NCBI GenBank assembly: GCA_903813345.2
Contig: CAIIXF020000004.1
Coordinates: 16,911,513 to 16,975,512 of the forward strand
Direction: 5' to 3'
Origin: Owenia fusiformis
Lineage: Eukaryota > Annelida > Polychaeta > Sabellida > Oweniidae
Length of the DNA: 64,000 nt
In this document: piece after piece, positions 46,356-57,425 of the stretch
Numbering within the stretch: the first letter of the stretch is position 1
Layout of the letters: each line of letters opens with the position of its first letter
The notes under the pieces: generated by a model
Databases searched by the model: none
What the model was told of the DNA's origin: nothing
Seen by the model: the letters and a program-made list of their open reading frames with translations, nothing else
Position numbers and translations under genes: made by a program

Positions 46356-47206
46356 TTATTTAGAGCAAGCATCATTCAGCTTCCAGACACCGATTCCTAT
46401 TCCCATGGCAGCTACAATGAACCCAAAGAACCCTAGGAACTTCAGCAATCCCCCCACTGAAGGCAAATATCTCTCTATGCCAGAGCTCTCAATTGGTTTC
46501 TCAGGTATGACACCAGGGTATGGTTCCTCTTGCCGTATCTCATCACTAGGAATCCTGCCCAATGCATGGAGGATCTATAATGTACATAAAAGAAATAATC
46601 ATTTTAGAGCTGGGGTTTCTATAAAGGCCCATTACTGTATACCATGTTCTATATTGTGTCTCATCACATGCAAACTGAATAAACGTAGCTGCAACTTTCT
46701 ACGGTCAATTTTCAAACTCCATGGATGTGCAAAGTAATTTAGAATTTGGAACCATTTCAAAATATGATGGGGACCACACTGTTCTGTAATTAGATCGTGA
46801 CATATCATCTCGTTTGAAGTACGTTGTCACAGAACATAATTGATGTAATTCGACCATACTAATGTAGGTATACGTTAACGTCTTTGTGCAATCAGATATC
46901 AATTGCAGTAAGTGTGACCCGAAGGAACTGCGAATGAGATGGACGTATTGAAGGATGTTTATAAACAAATAGATAATTAATTTAGACATTTTTTCCGACC
47001 ACAGCCAGATTTAGCCCATTGCATTTTTCAATTTTTTGAGTGACTGGAAAGAACAGTTGAGAACAAGTTTGGTGTGATAGGGGTAACAACAAACCTCTCT
47101 TGCAGCTCTCTCTCCTGATTGGACAGCTCCCTCCATGTAACCACTGTGATACGTTGCAGTTTCCTCCCCTGCGAAATACACTTTTCCTATTGGTTCACTC
47201 AAATAT
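46356..47206 (-). CDS. MAO: MAO-like exons 11-12: FAD C-terminal motif and membrane anchor
   Basis: [20 protein letters not shown], then [17 protein letters not shown] and [18 protein letters not shown]. Tyr439 lies in SGYMEG. The end [20 protein letters not shown] plus [11 protein letters not shown] is a hydrophobic helix with a short basic tail, the tail-anchor form used by MAO for the mitochondrial outer membrane. Stop TAA at 46358-46356. Confidence 0.95.
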
Positions 47207-50200
47207 CTGAAATAGATACATAAAAAGTGCAGTACATAGAAAATGAAAATATCAGAGAAAATGGAATGAAAGTACATGTACTGTGTGAGACCATATTTGA
47301 TAAAAACTACAACAATTTTCCTGAATTTTTTTTTTATTTATTTATTTCATGATAATATAACAATGGAATGTACAAACATTAAACACACTGAGAGCATCCT
47401 TTGATGAACATCACAACATCATTATTCAAAACAATAGTAACAGCTTACATAAATCAACAGTTCAAACAATAGTCAAAACAAAAATAAAAAACACAAATCA
47501 TCAATCAACCGAAAAATGGATAAAAACAATAATTAGTCTATGTCATTCATGAACTACTGTATATAATACCATTGGTCATCTAAGCTATCATTAATGGATC
47601 CTAGGAGGCACTGAGCCCCAGAGCACCGGAAAATATTTAATTTACAAATGTGAGGCACAAAGATTTATTGTCAACTGAAAGAGTGAAAGTGAAGCTCTCA
47701 TTTAAGAAGTGAAGTTGAACGACTACAATGGGTAGGAGGCATTGAGCTAACGTAGCATCCCCCAGAGAATATGTGACTTACTTGCCATATTTTGAGAGGA
47801 CCCCAGGAGGCATTACGTTACCATAGCCACCCCCAGAGAATTCTTCCTCCATCCAATTCTTCTCTACATAGTAGATTGGTTCCAGGAACTTGTCACACCT
47901 GAACAGCTTTGCATAATGTTTACATATGGCATTTTTCCTGAAATGTACATGTGCAATTTAAATGTCTAAGCACAAGTGCCTAAGAGAAAGGACCAAAAAC
48001 TGTAATGAAACCTAGCAAGAAAAGCAAACTCTTCGTGCAAATCTATCATACATGGAACGTACCTATCAATTGGCATATGTTCACATTTCAAGGTTTCTTA
48101 ACATATAAGTCCATGGGACAAAATAATCTGCATCAGGAAAGTGTTCACTTTGAGAGATGTTCATATTAAGAGATGTTTGGGATTACATGTACTGGTTTTA
48201 ATATGCTGGTGTTATTGGATAAAGCACATTGCTATTTCAATCATATACCTTTCTTCTTTGGACATATCACACATATCTCTGCACTCATTGGCTGTAATAA
48301 TGCCCAGAATGGCAGGTACATTGTTCTCTTCTTCAGCAAAGTCATCAGGTAGTGTGGTCTGAACTGGTCCATCATGACTCATAGCCATGCCACTCAGATC
48401 TGCAAGTTGATTATTAGTGCAATGTTTAGCACAAAGGATATGCTTTTGGTGTCCATTTTTTCTCAGGCCTTTAGCCAGGGGGATTCGATGGGTTCAAGCA
48501 AACCCCCTTGGCCAAACATTCTTTCAAAATCATGCAGTTTTTCACCATTCTGAGCACTTTTTAAGTAATTTTGGTCAATTTTGGACCAAAATTGTCCAAA
48601 GTGAATCCACTGGCATTTTTCAAAAAGTGCACCCCTAAGCAAATCCTGGCTACCGGCCTGTTTTCTCCTTACACTTTGATGTTTTGAAAGTGGGTTATTA
48701 TCATGATAATGAAAAATTAATAATAATGATGAAACTTGTGTTATGATCCTCAGGTCTTTCTAATTCCACTCCATTCAACAGGAACCTTTACAGCATCAAA
48801 CTGTTATAAATGGAGTTTCTGTATAATTCTAGATGTGTTCTGACTACCACTACATGTGCATGTACTTACTCATGTCTCTCCAGAAAGCAGTTTCATAGAA
48901 CATCATGGTTTTGATGACTGAACCCATTGGGATCCTTTGTATTAATTGTAATTTCATTGGTGGCAGCGGTGGAACAAATCTCACTCTATTTAGCAGCCCT
49001 TGAGGTATAGTGCTTATCACATGTTTACCCTACAAAATATATGAAATACAAATAAAATTCTGGGTCTAATATAAAGATTATGAAAAGCTTATTGTATGTA
49101 CCTCATACATTTCTCCATTCTCGCAACAGACCCTGGCAATATTGTCTCTCTGTTCAATACGACTGACAGGACATAACTACAGATCTGATACTACATCAAA
49201 TAGAACTCTAATTTAAAAGCTTATTGTATGTACCTCATACATTTCTCCATTCTCACAACAGACCCTGGCAATATTGTCTCACTGTTCAATACGACTGACA
49301 GGACATAACTACAGATCTGATACTACATCAAATAGAACTCTAATTTAAAAGCCTATTGTATGTACCTCATACATTTCTCCATTCTCACAATAGACCATGG
49401 CAATATTTTCTGTCTGTTCAATACGACTGACAGGACATAACTACAGATCTGATACTACATCAAATAGAACTCTAATTTAAAAGCTTATTGTATGTACCTC
49501 ATACATTTCTCCATTCTCGCAATAGACCATGGCAATATTTTCTGTCTGTTCAATACGAATAACAGGACGTGACAGCAGGACTTTGTCCCCTAGAGTTTCT
49601 GCCATTCTCTCCAGCAGTGTAGAAAGTCCCCCAATCAATTTCCTCTCCTAAAATACAAATTCAAATTCTGTGTTCTCTGCTTTTCATATAATATATACAC
49701 TAATTAATAGGGGGTGTGAAAAATAAATTTCCTTAGTTAAAAACAAAAGATTTTTAATATGTTGTTTTAATATGTTGTTTTGTTATGTTACTTTCAAAGA
49801 CAACTTGATAACAGCAACGCCAATGCGTAGCAAATCTCACCAAACAACCATGGCTTAAACTTCGGAAATCGAAAATGGCTCCCAATTAGGAAAATTGTCA
49901 CTGGACAATGTAATATACATGTACATGTACTTCTTAACATACAAACATATGACATATTAACAAAATCACTATTTTTTCAGTTATAGCAAAAATGTTTAAA
50001 TAGCCTGTGACAGCCACCATTTTCCAAGATGGCCATGGGTAATATATTCATAACTTAATCAATTTCCTGTATAATTTTTACATTTTTACACTTTGATATT
50101 ACAGATTTGTATTTTGTACCTAAAATACATTATAATTGACGCTACAATTTCATTTCAATTTGAGTATGTGTATAATAGAGCCATACTTTGAAGAGATTTG

Positions 50201-53200
50201 AAAATTATTTGCAAAATCCAACATTAGGTGGCCATTTTAAATTTCCTGAGTCCAAAAATCAGAAAAACATACAATATTTGCAATCTACTCTAAAAACATA
50301 GAATATGTGTGAAACAAAATATTTTATGGATAATATAACTTTCAAAATTCCAAACAGTTATAGCTAATACTTTGGTTAGAAATGAAAAGCTTGAGATTTT
50401 CACACATCTTTAAAGCGGCGGCTATTTACCAATATATATTACAGTATTCTAGCTATTTTCTGGACAGAGGGATGGACTGACTGTTTGATGGACAGAGGGC
50501 TTCACTACTTGTATACCCCTACTAAACTTCATTTGTTCAAATAATTTTAAAACATTCAAAAAAAGACAATTGATGTATTACTAAATAAATATTGATTATT
50601 GAACGTTTATGCCCATTTATGAATATAAATACATATTTGACAATCGATGTTCACAAACAATACTCAATAGACAATATGTAAGCTTCTTAAATGTTAGTAA
50701 ACACTAACTAAAATATTCATATTATATACACATACATGTACCTTTAACATGGGCTATAGGAATACTACCTGTCACTATTTTTACCTGTGCTCCATTTTCT
50801 ACAGAACCCATTCGTACCAGGCCTCCTCCAGATTTGATGCCTGCCAGGAATTGTAGAAGGGAAACTTCATGTAGCTCTGCACAACTAGCTCCTTTTGTAG
50901 ACACAGTAAATATTTCCTTTGCAAATCTAAATATGGGATAAATGCCCAAAAGGAGATACATGTACATTATCAGAATTAATAATATGACATTATTCAAGCC
51001 TGTGCCAAGAGTCTAAATCTCACTGAGGCAAAATTAATCTATTTCCAAGTAGCCTAGCCTAGAAAAGTTTCATAATCCCATGACCCATGAACATCTGGAA
51101 GTGGAACACTTTTCAAAATCAATGACCCATGAACATTTGAAGTTGAACACAAAATTTCATGACCCATGAAAAACTGTTGAAGGTTTTCCCCAGCACAGGG
51201 TTAAGAGGTTTAAATATTTATTCTTAAATGCACATAAAATTAATTTGTATGCATTGTGTTGAATAGGTTCCTATCAGTATTCAAATAAAGTGTGACATAA
51301 AGGTACAGTGTGACATATTCAAGTTAGTATATGCTTACTCTGTCCAGCAATGCTTGTCCATGAATTCCTTCATTGTCATACTGTCCCATTCCTCAGCATG
51401 TGGAGCCTTCCAAGGGGCCTCTACTGGGATCTGAAATTTGGGACAAGCACTTATACATATATACTGTACTTAGTGGGATCTTTTGGAAACTGACATCAGG
51501 AGAATAAATCTTAAAGTGGCAACAAAGGGCAGATACAAGATGATGAAAGCAACTTTTGAAGGCTTGAAAAACTGCCAAATTTTTGATAACATATTTTGCT
51601 CTCATCATTCCATTTTATGACAATTTTCAAACTTGACAAACAGAGGAGTAACAAATGATTTTAGGGTAAATTATTCTTGCAAAATTGCCATATATGATCC
51701 AGGCCCATAGCTAGGATTTGCCAAGGGGGGTTCACTTTTTGAAAAATCCAGGGGGGGGGTCATTTTTGACAATTTTGGTCCAAAAATGGCCAAAATCACA
51801 TAAAAAGTGCTAAGAATGGTGAAAACTTGCATGATTTTGAAAGAATTTTTGTTTTGGCCAGGGGGGGTTCGCTCAACTCCCCCCCCCCTGACTATGGGCC
51901 TGTGATCCACCTCACTATTGATATTAATGATGACCAAATTACAATACAACTCAATCAGAGTTAGTAATATGGGTCATATAAAAGGGAGACCCATAATTCC
52001 CACGGGTCAATAATTTCATTTACACAGGGTCTCTTAATATTGATACATTAGCTTACCTCTTCACTCATCTTTTCCACCATTTGGAATATGTTGTTCAAGT
52101 CCAGTATCTTGATAGGGTCATAGATGTTAGGTACGCCCTTGAATGTTTGCCATCCAGTCTGTAGAACATACCATATACGCAATAGGTTAACGGAAGCATA
52201 CAATACATGTATAATAGATAGTAGCCCGGACAGATTTGTTCAATGGTCACTTTTTCTTTAATAACTTTTTTAATTTTCAGTATTATCAAAATCTGGTTAC
52301 ATATTTGAAAACTAGAGTAAAATTCTGACATACAAAAAACATATTTAAGGAACGTCTCTTAATTTATTGATATTAAAGGTGTTCATAGTATAAATGACGC
52401 AAATAAATAATTCATCATTTTGCCTCATATTTGTTCAAAATGGCGGCATATTTTGTAAATTTGAATGCTCAGTTGAAAGTTAATATTAAAAGATTGTCGT
52501 AGGACTATAGGGCCATGCTGCCACTGTTACAATCCTGATGGAATGCAGCAACTGACCAATTATCAAATACAAGAAGTCAACTCCCTCCAAGGGTATATGA
52601 AATCAACTGTATTGAAATGTTCGGGGCTGTGTGCAATAGGATGTGAAAAGGTTAGTTGGCGCCCCAATGTGTGGGGTGTGACGAGAGTAGGTCCTCAATC
52701 TTTTCAAGAGCTCCAAACAGCCATCTCAGAGGCTATTGAAAAGCTGAAGAACAATTCACATGCATTCCAAAGATGGGTTAAGAGGTGTGTGACTGGGAAA
52801 GACATTACAAACTGTGGCAGTGTGACCCTATAGTTGCACAGATTACACGAACTAGGGTTGCTAATCCACTACGAGTAACAATGGAATGGCCAAAAAACCA
52901 GCGACCTTACCAATATACTGTATAATTATACAATGTACAAACCTTTTTAAGTACTGGTATATACACAAGTCAATTTAAAACAAAAGGTTATAAATGCAGT
53001 CATTACCTCATACCAAGGCAGCAGTCTACATGATTTCGTAGGCCTATGCCATTTCTTAAATATTAACTTTCAACTGAATATTCAAACCACAAAATATGGC
53101 GCCATTTGAACAAATATGAGACAAAATGGTAAATTATGTATTTGCGCCACTTATACTATGAACGCCTATAATATCAATACATTAAGAGATGTTCCTTAAA

Positions 53201-56200
53201 TATGTTTTTTGTATGTCAGAATTTTACTCCAGTTTTCAAATATGTAATCAGATTTTGATAATACTGAAAATTAAAAAAGTTATTAAAGAAAAAGTGACCA
53301 TTGAACAATTCTGTCCGGGCTACTATGCAGTCTTCACAATGTTAGTTTGAATTTACATTCTATGATAGGCCATTCAATATGGCGAAAGTCAGCACGAGTT
53401 GGATAGAATGTCGCACTAAGCCCGAACCAAAGGTGAGTGCATTTGATTGAATAGATCAAATAGATGTATGGTCGCACATGTATGCAAAAGAAGGGCTACT
53501 CTGTATTCTGATTGGTTGAGAAACTTAATAAGAGAACCATCATGTTTGAATACAGATTCACCTATTGATTAAATTGAATAGGCAAGGTCAATGGTTATAT
53601 ATATGTATATTGTTTTGTTTTTCTTTGACGTACATTGTATAATACATGTAGGTCAAATTTGTTTTTCTTAGATTACCATAAAATAAGTCATATTGTAGTC
53701 TTATGCCTAATTTCCACAAGGGAACGGTCTTGAAATTGATAAAGGAACAATCATATCCTGCATGTGACAAATTTGCCCAAAAACTGAGGCCCACTTTTCA
53801 GAAAAGACCAATATTTTCAGATCCAATATAGTGTGGGGGAGGGGGCCTGTCCTCACCCATATCTGAAAGTGTGCCAGTGTTCATAATTGAAATTTGAAAA
53901 ACTAACCTTTGAACTGAGGACTGTCTTCTCCACTTCTCTAACAATTTTCCATTCCATTCCAAACTCCTTAGCGAGTCTTTGCATGCATCTCTGAGTGGGC
54001 CCAACATAGCCTCCTCCTACTTCTGTGTAGCCTATAACAGGGTCCTGAAATAGAATTAAATTGAATGAAATGGGATACAATATGGAGTGGACCCAACATA
54101 GCCTCCTCCTACTTCTGTGTAGCCTATAGCAGGGTCCTAAAATAGAATTAAATTGAATGAAATGGGATACAATATGGAGTGGACCCAACATAGGCTCCTC
54201 CTACTTCTGTGTAGCCTATAACAGGGTCCTAAAATAGAATTAAATTGTAGTAAATGGGATAGAATCTGGAGTGGGCCCAACGAAGGCTCCTCCTACCTTT
54301 GTGTAGCCTATAACAGGGTCCTAAAATACAATTAAATTGAAGTAAATGGGATAGAATCTGAAGTGTGTCCAACATAGCCTCCTCCTAACTCTGTGTAGCC
54401 TATAACAGGGTCCTAAAATAGAATTAAATTGTAGTAAATGGGATAGAATCTGGAGTGGGCCCAACGAAGGCTCCTCCTACCTCTGTGTAGCCTATAACAG
54501 GGTCCTAAAATACAATTAAATTGAAGTAAATGGGATAGAATCTGAAGTGTGTCCAACATAGCCTCCTCCTAACTCTGTGTAGCCTATAACAGGGTCCTAA
54601 AATAGAATTAAATTGTAGTAAATGGGATAGAATCTGGAGTGGGCCCAACAAAGGCTCCTCCTACCTCTGTGTAGCCTATAACAGGGTCCTTAAATACAAT
54701 TAAATTGAAGTAAATGGGATAGAATCTGAAGTGGGTCCAACATAGGCTCTTTCTACCTCTGTGTAGTCTATAACAGGGTCCTAAAATAGAATTCAATTGA
54801 AAGAAATGGGATGCAATATGGAGTGGGCCCAACATAGGCTCCTCCTACCTCTGTGTAGCCTATATCAGGGTCCTAAAATAGAATTAAATCGAAGTAAATG
54901 GGAAAGAATCTGGAGTGGGCCCAACATACTGTAGGCTCCTCCTACATGTACCTCTGTGTAGCCTATAACAAAGTCCTATAATAGAATTAAATTGTAGTTA
55001 ATGGGATAGAATCTGGAGTGGGCCCAACATAGGCTCCTCCTACATGTACCTCTGTGTAGCCTATAACAGGGTCCTAAAATAGAATTAAATTGTAGTAAAT
55101 GGGATAGAATCTGGAGTTAGTCTAGCACAGGCTCCTCCTACATCTGTGTAGCTTATAACAGGGTCCTAAAATATACCCTTGCATTCATTTGACTTCACTT
55201 CTTAAAAGAGAGCATCCTCTTCATTTTTTCAGTTTACAATAAATCTCTGATCTCACCGAGCCAATCAGAGTTCATTGTCAAAATACGGACGACTTTCTAT
55301 GTGGTCATTTCCTCTGACATCACCCCATACTTACTGGGCACGTATTTAGCATGTGTTCCTTCCACTTCGCTGATTGGTTGAGAAAAGGTCAGCGAGGTAG
55401 ATTTGAAATGATTTACCAGGGCTGTCACAGCACTTATCTATGGGGCGGGGCTGCTAAACTGAAATATAGCCTTTACTAGGCAGAGGGTAGTTTATAACTA
55501 GACTCTGTGCACAGGGTACCTAAAATAGAATTAAATGTTAGTAAATGTGATAAAATCTGAAGGATTTCATAATTCATTAAGGCTTTATTGCTTGTGAGCA
55601 TTCAATATATTTACATGTAAGCATGACTACATGTAATTGTGGTTTAAATGTGGATACTCTTTCATATGATTTACACTTAATTATGTAAACATGTATACTT
55701 AACAACATGTATTATAAGTAATAAATTCTAATTGTCAACAATTTGCAGAGGCAAGAAACAATATATCACCATTTTTAATCTACTGTCTCCTCAAAAGAGG
55801 CTGATCCCTCTTTATACCCCCCCCCCCCCCCCCCCTATGTACAGTACATTGTCAAGACAATCAAACTTGATTAAAATAACAAGACTAAGACATGATTAAA
55901 AGCAGTATGACATACTGTTTTCATTTTATTTTAGATCACACACCAGGGGTTACACTAAAATCTCACAACAGGCTAAATAAATGAAAAGAACAGGCAAACT
56001 TAAAGGAAATCATAAATTTAACATGGAAAAGTTGAAGTCACTAAAAGCAACCATTGTAAATCGCCTGCTGCCTGCTGCTAATGAAACCCCTCTACACTCT
56101 AGTGGATGCATGTAAATGTACTTACCCTAAGTGTGTGAACTCTTCCCCCTAATCTGTCTCTTGCTTCTATGAGAACAACATCCAGGCCTACTTCATTGAG

Positions 56201-57339
56201 GAGCTTAGCAGCACTCAAGCCTACAAAACAGTTTGAATTGAGTATACTCAACCACATAAACAAGATAGTCTGGATTGAGTATACTAAAGCATTTAGACAG
56301 GATAGTCTGAGTTTGGTATACTTGAGCTCATGAACAAGACAGTATGGATTGGGTATACTCAAGCTCATAAACAAGGCAGTCTGGATTGGGTATACTCAAG
56401 CATTTAAAAAGGATAGTCTGAGTTAAGTATACTCGATCGAGCTCATGAACAAGACAGTATGGATTGGGTATACTCAAGCTCATTTTTCTAATTATCAACG
56501 TGAGAACACCTGGTGGTTATAATTTTTTTTTTTGGTGGTTATAATAGGGACGACAGATTTATTTCATTGTGTACCATAACTGAGGCATGATTGCACGAAG
56601 AAATACGTTTTTGATCGCAAATTTCAACAGTCAAATTCCTCCATTTATTGGTACATGTACATGTACTTCCAGGCCACTTCCGGGCCAGTCAAACGGGGAA
56701 AAAGAAAAATGTTCCCGTTCTACCGATACATGTACACTGTATACCCAGACAATTGTGGATTCAACCATGGGCTTTCAACTAGAGTTGTTCAACTAAAGCC
56801 CATGATTCAACTACACGAAAAGAATGCTAAAATACCAAGGAATCTATTGAAGTAGGTATCTTAAGTGTAAGGGGCGTAGATAATTCTCCCAAGTAGTAAT
56901 CGTACAGGCAAAAGATTGCGCTCGGTCCAGGATTATAGTCCTGGCACGGGATAAGTTGTTCGTACCCATGTGACCACCACGGAGCAGCGACATCTAGGCT
57001 ACATGTACTAAATGTATAGTACATGTACCATTCTGACTGAAGGCTGTATTTTTATGTAAAATGATCGCTGCATGTTCCTGTGGTAACTACTGGGTTTGGA
57101 TCTACTTGTGATGATGAATCACATGACACAGTGACAGTCCTGCCAGAAACGACAAAAAATCATTGAAATCAATAATCATATGTTTAATATTTTTATTCGA
57201 GATTGACTCCATTAGACAGTGATCAAACATCTTAAAGTTGAACCTAACCTTTTCATATAGTTATATCACGTGTCTTACCTGCGAATCCTGCCCCTATTAT
57301 GACAACATCCACTCTCTTAATCGGTGGATTTTGTATCAT
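46356..57339 (-). CDS. MAO: Monoamine oxidase-like flavoenzyme (gene span, 12 exons)
   Basis: Exons: 57339-57279, 56220-56126, 54044-53907, 52158-52057, 51430-51339, 50926-50785, 49647-49498, 49029-48870, 48399-48249, 47937-47782, 47206-47095, 46574-46356. Borders are GT/AG and phases agree, giving 525 residues against 527 and 520 for human MAO-A and MAO-B. MAO oxidises amines to aldehydes with FAD, releasing H2O2 and ammonia, at the mitochondrial outer membrane. Kept: the GAGFAG dinucleotide fold, Lys300, Gln210, Tyr402 and Tyr439 (aromatic cage) and a C-terminal anchor, each at the MAO-B number plus four. Lost: the FAD-linking cysteine, which is Gly401. The 5' exon is open upstream of the ATG, so a longer N-terminus is possible. 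Confidence 0.93.
47300..47775 (-). repeat. Intron repeat with LINE/SINE-like tail and partial copies of exon 10
   Basis: A T-rich start (47325-47345; on the minus strand an AATAAATAAATAAAAA tail) suggests a retroposed insert. At 47733-47775 a block with AGGAGGCATTGAGC and CCCCCAGAGAAT copies exon 10 (AGGAGGCATTACG, CCCCCAGAGAAT). A weaker copy is near 47600 (AGGAGGCACTGAGC). Confidence 0.55.
47782..49647 (-). CDS. MAO: MAO-like exons 7-10: active-site segment
   Basis: [20 protein letters not shown], then the second FAD-domain part [42 protein letters not shown] with Lys300, and AFWRDMNLSGMAM. Exon 10 has [20 protein letters not shown]. In vertebrate MAO this last motif is SGGCY, with cysteine joined to FAD; here the codon is GGC (Gly) in place of an expected TGC. 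The following Tyr402 is kept. Confidence 0.92.
48464..48660. mobile_element. 200-bp MITE with CAGGCC ends (copy 1)
   Basis: CAGGCCTTTAGCCAGGG at the left and CTGGCTACCGGCCTG at the right. Possible TTTTCT duplication. A related copy lies at 51700-51902, opened by CAGGCCCATAG. Such ends are common in hAT-like MITEs of invertebrates (family knowledge, tentative). Confidence 0.7.
49098..49497 (-). repeat. Three tandem 132-bp copies of the exon 7 3' edge with donor site
   Basis: Copies end at 49102, 49234 and 49366, each with GGAGAAATGTATGAG|GTACAT, the same as the real exon 7 end at 49498. Each carries about 70 bp of exon (CGTATTGAACAG onward) followed by intron. Copies at 49102 and 49366 stay open in the exon frame; the middle one has a stop. 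Confidence 0.9.
49700..50784. other. MAO-like intron 6, no recognised element
   Basis: AT-rich intron without repeat ends or exons that I can support. Confidence 0.5.
50785..54044 (-). CDS. MAO: MAO-like exons 3-6: substrate-domain part
   Basis: [20 protein letters not shown] follows the Rossmann part, then [40 protein letters not shown], and TFAKEIFTV-type sequence through [18 protein letters not shown] to ENGAQ. The order and spacing follow human MAO (VGPTQ, PWxAPxAEEWDxMTM, HEVSxLxFL, NGGQ). Exon 3 is followed upstream by a long array of its own 5' edge (54045-55165). Confidence 0.92.
51055..51180. repeat. Three-copy short tandem repeat
   Basis: CATGACCCATGAACAT-type units of about 45 bp occur three times in the MAO-like intron. 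Confidence 0.65.
51700..51902. mobile_element. 200-bp MITE with CAGGCCCATAG ends (copy 2)
   Basis: Flanked by TGATC (51695-51699, 51903-51907). Ends CAGGCCCATAGCTAGG and the inverted CTGACTATGGGCCTG. The interior matches the copy at 48464, including ACAATTTTGGTCCAAAA and CATGATTTTGAAAGAAT. Confidence 0.8.
52221..53323. mobile_element. Foldback-type Tc1/mariner element with transposase remnant
   Basis: TA flanks (52219-52220, 53324-53325). Ends GTAGCCCGGACAGATTTGT and the inverted copy. The arms pair for about 280 bp (AATAACTTTTTTAATTTTCA). The loop holds a transposase tail on the plus strand. The element lies in the MAO-like intron between exons 3 and 4. Confidence 0.86.
52610..52833 (+). 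pseudogene. Mariner-type transposase C-terminal tail
   Basis: The open frame ends [39 protein letters not shown] and a stop at 52831-52833. A final helix of this kind with RW.KRC resembles the C-terminus of mariner-like transposases. Upstream catalytic motifs are absent. The assignment leans partly on the TA-flanked element around it. Confidence 0.55.
54045..55165 (-). repeat. Array of about 12 copies of the exon 3 5' edge with acceptor
   Basis: Unit about 92 bp. Read on the minus strand, each has TTCTATTTTAG|GACCCTG, then TATAGGCTACACAGAGGTAG, then GGAGCCTATGTTGGGCCCAC, then intron. This is the first 50 bases of exon 3 ([11 protein letters not shown]) with its acceptor. Most copies keep the AG. 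Copies differ by a few bases each. They span the intron directly upstream of exon 3. Confidence 0.92.
55170..56125. other. MAO-like intron 2, poly-C tract only
   Basis: Apart from a run of about 19 C near 55819-55836, nothing recognisable. Confidence 0.5.
56126..57339 (-). CDS. MAO: MAO-like exons 1-2: FAD-binding Rossmann fold
   Basis: [20 protein letters not shown], then [20 protein letters not shown], then [12 protein letters not shown]. The GxGxxG fingerprint, split by a phase-1 intron inside AG|G, and the acidic end of the second strand (IEARD) bind the ADP part of FAD. The ATG is at 57339-57337. An acceptor-like TTTCAG precedes the exon near 57386, so exon 1 probably has an untranslated exon upstream. 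Confidence 0.9.
56224..56490 (-). repeat. Tandem repeats next to the exon 2 acceptor
   Basis: About six copies of a 40-48 bp unit with GTATACTCAAGCTCATGAAC (plus strand). On the minus strand ACTGTCTTGTTCATGAGCTTG resembles the exon 2 border ACTGTTTTGTAG|GCTTGAG, so the unit probably began as a copy of that border. No copy keeps a clear AG. Confidence 0.7.
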
Positions 57340-57425
57340 CTTTAGAAGTTGTAGGCCTTTGCAATATACGGGAAAATACCGAACGCTGAAACAAATAGCT
57401 ACTTAGTAATTTGTAATAGTCAATG

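Noticed and set aside
53853-54835. Repeated frames with [11 protein letters not shown]-type peptides
   Set aside because: Off-frame readings of the exon 3 edge array, not separate genes.
55816-55840. Poly-C run as an i-motif or regulatory element
   Set aside because: Homopolymer length is error-prone in assemblies and nothing around it supports a function.
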